DNA from: Arenicola marina
Taxonomy: Eukaryota; Annelida; Polychaeta; Arenicolidae
DNA length: 64,000 bases
Assembly: GCA_964019135.1 (NCBI GenBank)
Contig: OZ025255.1
Coordinates: 7,936,001 to 8,000,000 of the forward strand
Direction of reading: 5' to 3'
The number at the start of each line of letters is the position of its first letter. Positions within the stretch are counted from its first letter, which is position 1. Under the pieces are notes generated by a model. It saw only the letters and a program-made list of their open reading frames with translations. It was not told the DNA's origin and did not search any database. This document shows, in pieces, positions 57,730-64,000 of this stretch. Position numbers and translations under genes: made by a program.

Positions 57730-60700
57730 TCAGATGAGTTCGTAGATTTCCCGGGCGTGGTCGTTGAAGAAGCTGTACGCATGGGACTCACTGCTCAAAT
57801 TGGGCGGACTGTACACCTCCCTGAAGCACACAAAGTCCAACATAGCTGTCGGCAGATTGAGTAAATGCACTTTATCCCAGATATTGTTGGCCAGGTGTTT
57901 CCTGATGGTCAGGCGACAGCAGTCCTGTAACGCCAACGGCAGCACGCTGCCTCGGCTAAAGTACATCTGACTTATCCTCTCCGCGTCGTTAAGGTTGTAC
58001 GTCGTGGATAATTCCGAGGCAGTATTCCTCAGCGTGACATAGAGGAAGAGTTCCAGAGAAGACCTGTAGCCGGCTAGGACCAGCGCCCGCGCCAAGCAGA
58101 ATTTGTTCCTCTTCAGGGCGTAGAAGAGCGGGTTGGGACACCTGAGGTCGGCGGCCAGGCTGTTGGTGTCCTGGTGGGCACAGCCCAGCAGTAGGGCTGT
58201 CACGCTGTCCGTGTGAAGCCCCTTCACGGCCAGGTTGAGCGGGGACTCGCCGTCGTCGTTCCAGACGTCGGTTCTGGCGCCGGCCGCTAGGAGGAGCTGG
58301 GTGACGCCGGCGCTGCCGCCGCGGCAGGCCAGGTGGATCGCTGTCATGTGGCGCCGGTCGCTGACGTTTGGATCGCTGCGGGCATGTAGCAGCTTCATCA
58401 CGACCAGCGGGTAGCCGGCCGAGATCCCGTTCATCAGGGCCGTGCAGCCGTGCTCATCCTGCGCGTCACGATCAGCACCTGTCGGCGGCAACGGGAGGAC
58501 GGGGATAGACACCAACTCAGACAAAACCTACTGAGGCATATGGCAATTATTTGGTATTATCTCACATAATAGCGGCTCGACAAGGAGACTTTTATCGCCT
58601 GCACTGGAAGGACTACCATATATGTAAATATAGCACATAGCAAGTAATGTGTTATATTTACATAGCACATGCTATATTTACATATATAAACATATATTTA
58701 CATAGCAAGTAAATCTACTTGCAAATAAACAAGGACACTCCAGGTTGATAGGCTGGTTGTATATTTAGGACGCTTAAACCACTTTTGGTCATATCGCGTC
58801 AATGGGAGAAGGAAGGGAGAGTGGAGCCATGTCCCCGGGGGTAACCCCCTACTCTTTGCGAAGAAGGACATGGGATCTCTATCCTGCGACCACACAGACA
58901 TGACCACAGCGGGGCTCGAACCACCGATCCACGTGCCGTTAGGCTCTCAGGTGACCAGAGCACTCAATGCGAGCGCCCTAACCCATTGAGCTAACGGGCC
59001 GGACCTTCAGGGGCAAAGGAAGGACGGGGATAGACACTAACTCCCCTACTGTGGCAATCTCTCATTTTGGTGAATGGAAAGGTCTGGATGCCACAAAATG
59101 ACTAAGCAGTTCGGCAAGGAGAGTTTCATCGCCGGCATTGGAAGGACTACCATATATGTAAATACACTTGCAAATAAACAAGGACACGCAAGAAGACTGT
59201 AAGACTGATAGTACAATTTAAAAAGGATATATTATCACTAATGCCAGACTACAGGCAGGTACTTAACATTACCATATTGCAGTAATGTGCCATGATCATC
59301 CAATGTTCCTTAACTTCATCAGATCACTAATTAGTTAAAGCTGATCATAGCAGTTGCCTAGCTATACAGTGGTCCCTGCGTTATACGACTTCTGTTCCGC
59401 CAGCCCGAAAAGACTGCATAACGGAGGGATTCGTATAATAGAGGGATGCCCCGAGATGGGCAGTTTTTGCCCAAGTATCGCGAACACCAATCAGCAACCG
59501 TCTCCGGGTTAACTTTAGTTGCTATCCACTCAGCACTAATGCTTTTATATTATGGCGTTGCTGAAAACTAGAGCCGTGCATCCATTGAAAGCGGAGAAAT
59601 CAGCTAAGCCTAGGTCCAATGAGAAGAGCAATGTAATAGCTTTCCCATCAAAGGAATGTTTTTGTACCGTGCTGTGCTAAAGCAGTCAAACGTCAGTCTT
59701 AACCTCATCGTACAATATTTTCCTAAGATTCCTAGAGTCTTTGATACAGATATGCCTCCTCTTTCCCTCTTATCAAGGATAGCATCAGCATTCAGACTAA
59801 CAAAGTTGTTAAGCTTTTCTATGCTAATTATGGTTTCTCCAGCTCTGTGCCATTAACTTGCATGAATAATCTAATCCTAAGATCAGCATTTTGATAGCAT
59901 CTTCCAGCTATTTTCTGCATGTACACAAAAGGTGTGAATAACAATGATGTGTCCTTAGACATCTGCTCATTAACAACCAGTCAGATTAGCGCAATGTGTT
60001 TGTTCAGAGCCAATCGAGTCGACTGCCACGGCGCGCCGCCACATAGAGAGTTAACAAAGGGATTAAATCGTGTCCTGGTCGCATGACAAGCTAAAATGTC
60101 GGTCATAAGTCGTGTTAGCGAGGGAGTCGCATAATAAAGGGGCTTTAACATGTAACAGTTTTCCTTGCACAGAGAAAGCACCAGATAACAGGGAGAGTCG
60201 TATAATGGAGGGACTGTATAATGCAGGGACCACTGTATTGCAATATCCTGTCTACTCCTTACCCATCATTATCATAGTATAGCACCAAAGGAAGCACACT
60301 TTCCCCGACACAGCAGTAGGGCAAACATGTTTGTTTAGCAACATAGCCTTTATCTATTGGACACTACATATTTATACTTCTGCATTAAGGATCTTTATTT
60401 ACATTTAAGTGTTTTTACAGGTCTCTGGTTAAAGATCTCTGCATGAACAACTTTAGTGTTCTGTCAATGGAAAAGTCTTAAGGTCTTCCTCCTGTTGATG
60501 TCAGGTTCCTGAAGGTCAAATATAATGTTCTGAGACAAGGCATGGATTAAACACTTAATTGGTATTTACATCCGTAATTGGTACACCTACCTGCAGATAA
60601 CAAAACCTGAACACAAGATGTGTGTCCCTTCTCTGCAGCGACATGCAAGGCAGTCATGGAACCAATCACTGACTGGTTGATGTCCAAGTCATCATCCTCC

Positions 60701-60759
60701 ATTATCACTTCTTGAAGGTAAAATAGATCATTGTTGTTGACAGCATTAAACAGCTCCAT
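57730..60759 (-). CDS. Ankyrin repeat and SOCS box (ASB-type) protein, two coding exons
   Basis: Coding exon 1 is 60759-60591 and coding exon 2 is 58478-57730. The donor CTGCAG|GTAGGT and acceptor GCCGACAG|GTGCT join in phase 1 in the middle of an ankyrin repeat (LLSAG|ADRDAQDEHG), giving 305 residues. The start is firm: an in-frame TGA lies seven codons upstream. Five ankyrin-type repeats cover about residues 34-196, with typical signatures TALHVAAEKGH, VQVLLSAGA, TAIHLACRGG and LLLAAGA. The C terminus holds a SOCS box (about 234-279) with an elongin BC-box pattern L240-x3-C244-x3-I248 and a Cullin-box-like LNLPTAMLDF. ASB proteins are substrate receptors that recruit targets through ankyrin repeats to an elongin B/C-Cullin5-Rbx ubiquitin ligase in the cytoplasm. 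The substrate cannot be told, and the paralogue number is not assigned. The Cullin box lacks the second proline of the usual LPLP. A possible 5' untranslated exon boundary (TTTCAG acceptor) lies at 60818. Confidence 0.92.
58486..59200. repeat. Tandem duplication flanking the ASB 3' splice site
   Basis: 58486-58740 and 59008-59195 are copies. Both contain GGACGGGGATAGACAC, an ACAAGGAGA or GCAAGGAGA block, ATCGCC, TTGGAAGGACTACCATATAT (or the CTGGAAGG variant) and GCAAATAAACAAGGACAC. The left copy has an extra TA-rich expansion at 58620-58710 with TTTACATA words. The family-2 SINE lies between the copies. The left copy directly borders the splice acceptor used by exon 2. Confidence 0.8.
58840..59003 (-). 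mobile_element. tRNA-derived SINE, family 2, in the ASB intron
   Basis: On the minus strand the head reads CCGTTAGCTCAATGGGTTAG (A box). A perfect B box GGTGGTTCGAGCCCCGC follows about 70 bases later, a spacing longer than in a real tRNA. The tail contains ATCCCATGTCCTTCTTCGCA, shared in diverged form with the SINE at 25873. It is inserted in the same orientation as the gene. Confidence 0.8.
59367..60235. mobile_element. pogo/Tigger-like non-autonomous transposon, 869 bp
   Basis: The ends are inverted over 20 bp with one mismatch: CAGTGGTCCCTGCGTTATAC at 59367-59386, and the complement of CAGTGGTCCCTGCATTATAC at 60216-60235. TA lies on both outer sides (59365-59366 and 60236-60237), the target duplication of Tc1/mariner/pogo elements. 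CAGTxGTCC ends followed by TTATxCG are typical of the pogo/Tigger branch. Inside both ends, GTATAAT-GGAGGGA words recur (59427, 60201), probable subterminal transposase-binding repeats. No transposase frame remains, so the element needed a partner to move. Confidence 0.85.
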
Positions 60760-60819
60760 CTTTTTGAAATGATATTGTCAGTCCTTAAGGTTGTCTCCAA
60801 GACATTCTTTTTCAAATCT

Positions 60820-61785
60820 GAAAGTAGTCATTAATAAAATATATAGGAGTCTCATAAACTGCAACAGGACTGCAAGAAAAGCTTAATCTTATACAATGTT
60901 ATATCTATATTTGGATATATTATAGATATCTATTCAGATTAAACATTTGAACTACAAAAATAATAATATATTTTGACAATTTTAGACAATGCTAACTACC
61001 GGTAATACTTTTTATAAATTTACATTTGATTAAATCCTATGTCTTAAAATGTCAAAATGTGATAGGCATACAGTCATATAGAATTTGTTTTCTTTTGTAA
61101 CACTATTGGATCATTTTATGTTGTTGCCCACTGCAGAGCTTATGCTGATGCAAGGCCTACTTGATCTAGAATAAAAGTCAAATTCATGAATTCTATGAAG
61201 TTACATTTCTAGGGGAAAATATGAGTGGAATATGACTATGTTATTTATGAATAAAGAGCGGCAGTCTTCTTATGAACTGCTCCGCGCAAGGCCAGAAAGC
61301 CTTAAAGGCAGTGTCAGTAAGCTTACTTTAAATTTCATTGTCTTATACGTTATAGCGCCATGTACTGTTTTAGATATTATATTATCTGTTGCCCATGAAT
61401 GGTTGCGCTTCCTCCATCGCTCTCACATGCACAGGCCCAGACCCAGTAAATCAGTGGAGAGAGAGAGGAGGGGTGGGGCACACACCCACACTACAGGCAG
61501 ACACATGTCATTTATACACAATGTCAATTGCGCAAGTGCCCCAATGCCCCAGGCAAGCACTGCCACTGTGGTCACTGACACACAAGACAGGCACCCGCTT
61601 CAATACTCAATATCGCACCTTTATTGCCCTTGCCAGGCCTACTGAGTGGGAAAATTAGCTTTCTTAGTCATATATTAACTTCAGTAATCAGTATAAGAGA
61701 CCTTTACTGTTGTTGAGTCGCGACAAATAATGAATTATCCAACGAAAACAAACATTTCTTCGCAGCAAGACTATCCATGGTCCAA
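60820..61785. other. AT-rich DNA upstream of the ASB-type gene
   Basis: Contains TATATCTATAT-type simple sequence near 60900. A 137-codon plus-strand open frame (61232-61645) has no family resemblance. The promoter of the ASB-type gene should lie in or beyond this interval, but I see no clear TATA box or initiator. Confidence 0.4.
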
Positions 61786-61789
61786 GCTA

Positions 61790-61905
61790 TTTCGCAAATT
61801 CAGCCCCAAATTTTAGCCCGCAAATTCGATATTGGCCAATTTGTCATTTTGGTCATACCTCATACAATGATACCTTCTAGTCCAGAAATAATCATAAACT
61901 GGGAA
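61790..61905 (+). repeat. Dispersed repeat family R6, copy 1
   Basis: Matches 63435-63545 in reverse orientation through AGCCCGCAA, ATATTGGC, ATTTGTCATTTTGGTCATA and GATACC-CTAGTCCA. The plus-strand open frame covering it is therefore repeat sequence and not a gene. Confidence 0.75.
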
Positions 61906-62399
61906 GATGACGTCGATTGTATTGCACCGAATTATTCCACAGGGAAGATTTCCGAATTTTCAAAGGCGAGGAAAAAATTCACTAAGATACATCAACATAC
62001 CCTCGGATAGCTGACTGAACAGCAAGACGTTGTGACGATCGAGTTTTGTTTTTTTAAGCTTTTCTTTAACAATAAACGTTGATTTTATACCTTTCAGGCC
62101 ATAGGCCCATGGTATCAGTTCAGTACAAAGTGCAATTGTGACGAGTTTAGTTTCTTGGAGAGCCGAGTTGACTCTTTCCAGCATGGATGGCCAGCTGACT
62201 CCTTAAGTGCTGACGCCCACTGGGCGCTCTATGCAGAGCGGCGGCGGCGGAACCGAGCTAGGCGATTCGGACGCATCTTGCTGAAGTTCATTCTGTTTTC
62301 TGATTAGCTGAAATGTCGACGGCACGCCGACCGACGACCGAAAAGTAGAACATGTCCCATCTCAACGCGGAGCCGCAACGGCACCGCGTCAAAAACTCA
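61906..62399. other. Unique DNA, CpG-rich towards the right
   Basis: The minus strand has a 74-codon open frame (62184-61960) with a donor-like CTGAAAG|GTATAA near 62092. It does not splice in frame to the ASB gene, so it is not called. From 62205 the DNA is CpG-rich and holds the first of three GTGCTxACGCxCA words. Confidence 0.35.
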
Positions 62400-62512
62400 A
62401 CTGTTCTATTTTTCGCGTCAGTTACTTCGACGCGCCGCATAAGTGCTAACGCTCACTGGACGCGTTTGCGGCGCGACGACGGAACTGACGCAGGACCAAA
62501 AATATAGAACAG
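62400..62512. repeat. CpG-rich stem-loop repeat
   Basis: The left arm (GTTCTATTTTTCGCGTCAGT, then TCGACGCGCCGC) and the right arm (GCGGCGCGACGACGG, AACTGACGC, AAAAATATAGAAC) are imperfect inverted copies of 36-43 bases, separated by GTGCTAACGCTCACTGGACG. The central word recurs at 62208 and 63288. It resembles the centre or end of a palindromic MITE. Confidence 0.65.
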
Positions 62513-63434
62513 GGGAGTTTAAATGCTGCCCCCACCACTCCCCCCCCCCACCCCCGCCCCCTCGCAAGTCCGATGGTGCAAATCGGAGTTCTCTCTGGCC
62601 CTCCACTGTCACTTTGCGAAGCTAATGGAAAGCCGGTGTTATTTAGGGCAATGTTATTTAAGGCAATCACTGGCGGTGTGATAGCAAGACTGTTTTTTTA
62701 ATACTTGGGGTTCCCGCAGGAACATGCATGGTTGCGAGATGTCTATGAGTGACGGTCTCTTGAGAAAAAAAAACTTTCTCCTTAATTGAGGCCTTAGGGG
62801 AAGCAGGACACATGTCCGGTTAGGGGAATCGGTTCAAATTGCCCCAGGGATGGAAAGGGTTGTTACAGCCAGCCAGGGCTGAAAATAAACTGTGGCAAAA
62901 ATGGTGTTGTTGTAGTCTTTTCGTTGGTGGCTCCAAATACCAAGAATTAACATCCCAGTTATCCTTGACTCTGCACCGATTGTTACGGCGGAAACAGAGA
63001 AACACACACATAGTTATAGTTATATTTCTCACAGGTTCGGTTGTGCGCCGTTTACAGATCAATGAGGGAGGAATTACGCAACACATGGGACATATATACT
63101 GCTCAATCCTCCCGATGACATTGTATATACCTGCCTAAAGATAATACTGTACGTGGGCTTCCTTGAGTCGCCATACCAAGTCGTCGGGTGCAGCAGGTGC
63201 CAGCTAGGCTGCGATTTCGATACCATCGGTGCACGGCGGACTCGTGTGTTAGCGCCCCTGCTAGCGCCCGACCGCTGGACGCGTTAGTGCTAACGCTCAT
63301 TGGACGCGTTACAGGGTCCATATGGCTTCATGCTGTGCAATTTGGGGGATTGAGGTCTCAACGGGTTTGAAGGTTTGGGCGTGTTTGGGGCTCCCTTTGG
63401 CTTAATAACTGTGGAATAAAATCGACTGGACACT
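62513..63434. other. Unique DNA with a partial repeat
   Basis: C run at 62538-62558 and GC-rich DNA at 63180-63315, which includes GTGCTAACGCTCATTGGACG at 63288. No gene is recognised. Plus-strand frames such as 62839-63138 have no supporting features. Confidence 0.45.
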
Positions 63435-63545
63435 TCCTAAGTTGGTCATCATTTGTGGACTAGGAGGTATCGTTTGTGAGATATGACCAAAATGACAAAT
63501 CAGCCAATATTATATTTGCGGACTGAAATTGCGGGCTAGATGCAG
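63435..63545 (-). repeat. Dispersed repeat family R6, copy 2
   Basis: Reverse-oriented partner of 61790-61905. Confidence 0.75.
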
Positions 63546-64000
63546 CCGCATTCGCTAGGTGGCGCTCCATTCCTCCGTTAAGATACCATGAACCCCCTGG
63601 TGGAGTGAGTCAAAGACAGGGAGTCTGAGAGTGGTCTTCCTGGTCGGTCTGCCCGTCCGGTATCCTTCCGAAAAAATAAAGATTAGGCCTAAACGTCTAA
63701 ACAGGTAGGGGACCCAGGTAGGCCCTGTACTTTCAGTGAGGTGGACACCACTAGTAATGGGAATGATCCAAAGAATATGATAATAAAGGGATAAAATGAT
63801 TGCTCCAATCCGACACTTGGCAATCACGCAAGTAAACAATGATTGTCACGGGCCGATTGTCACTCATCACTGTCAGTGTCACTGACAGTGACACTGACAG
63901 TGACACTCCAACACTGCGAGTGAAACTGTCAAGTGTCAGTGTCAGTGGGTGCATTTCTTTGGGCCAGGTTCAGTATCCCGCCTAGCCCTGACGCATGGCC
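63546..64000. other. Unique DNA ending in a palindromic GTGACA tract
   Basis: 63546-63860 holds nothing recognised. 63868-63902 is a perfect odd-length palindrome with 17-base arms (CACTGTCAGTGTCACTG) around a single A, followed by further TGACAC and GTGTCAGTG words. Confidence 0.6.

Larger units (their letters stand above)
58479..60590 (-). other. Intron of the ASB-type gene (2,112 bp)
   Basis: GT-AG intron in phase 1. It contains a tandem duplication of its own 3' splice-site region, a family-2 SINE and a pogo/Tigger-like transposon, all listed separately. Little unique sequence remains apart from 59190-59366 and 60240-60590. Confidence 0.85.

Noticed and set aside
59656-59856. 66-codon open frame inside the pogo-like element as transposase remnant
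   Set aside because: It shows no helix-turn-helix or DDE-type motif and is best read as chance.
61777-62010. Plus-strand 77-codon open frame
   Set aside because: Most of it is dispersed repeat R6, which also occurs reversed at 63435-63545.
61960-62184. Minus-strand open frame with donor-like GTATAA as first exon of the ASB gene
   Set aside because: Joining it to the acceptor at 60818 does not enter the ankyrin frame, and an in-frame stop precedes the ASB start, so it cannot extend the protein. An untranslated exon remains possible but unsupported.
1-64000. Telomeric or classical centromeric satellite
   Set aside because: No TTAGGG-type array is present and no unit is near 170 bp. The arrays are minisatellites.

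Overview
This is animal nuclear DNA. It is intron-bearing, AT-rich between arrays, full of tRNA-derived SINEs, small non-autonomous DNA transposons and very long minisatellites, with one clear spliced protein gene. There is no bacterial or viral gene organisation. A marine invertebrate is likely. The repeat at about 20611 starts with a CTTGACCTTTGATC-type stretch of a kind I associate with mollusc genomes, but the phylum cannot be fixed from this window.

Layout. 1-8885: a G-rich 55-bp satellite that runs off the left edge. 8886-15540: AT-rich unique DNA with dispersed repeats, SINEs, a pair of abutting MITE-like copies sitting inside a SINE, and a fold-back element. 15540-17560: a 20-bp satellite decaying into degenerate repeats. 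17560-22045: mixed old dispersed repeats. 22046-31800: five consecutive minisatellites with units of 17, 37, 57, 35 and 33/30 bp. 31800-34360: a dispersed repeat, a LINE scrap and a hAT-like MITE. 34362-39030: a purine-biased 24-bp satellite. 39030-44815: unique DNA with a SINE and small 20-, 22- and 13-bp arrays. 44815-46155: a 22-bp satellite. 46155-52080: unique DNA, a TTAA-flanked transposon and short GC-rich arrays. 52080-56250: 50-bp and 33-bp satellites. 56250-64000: the gene-bearing end.

The gene is on the minus strand (60759 to 57730). Its two coding exons join in phase to give a 305-residue ankyrin-repeat protein ending in a SOCS box, that is, an ASB-type substrate receptor for a Cullin-RING ubiquitin ligase. 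Its 2.1-kb intron carries a tRNA-SINE, a tandem duplication that copies the 3' splice-site region, and an 869-bp pogo/Tigger-like element.

About 29 kb (some 45%) of the window is tandem repeat in at least sixteen unrelated families. Almost all long open frames are by-products of these arrays and are not listed as genes. No tRNA, rRNA or CRISPR locus was found. No confirmed new system is present. The most unusual signals are the density and nested higher-order structure of the arrays, the G-quadruplex motif built into the 55-bp satellite, and the decoy splice acceptor in the ASB intron.
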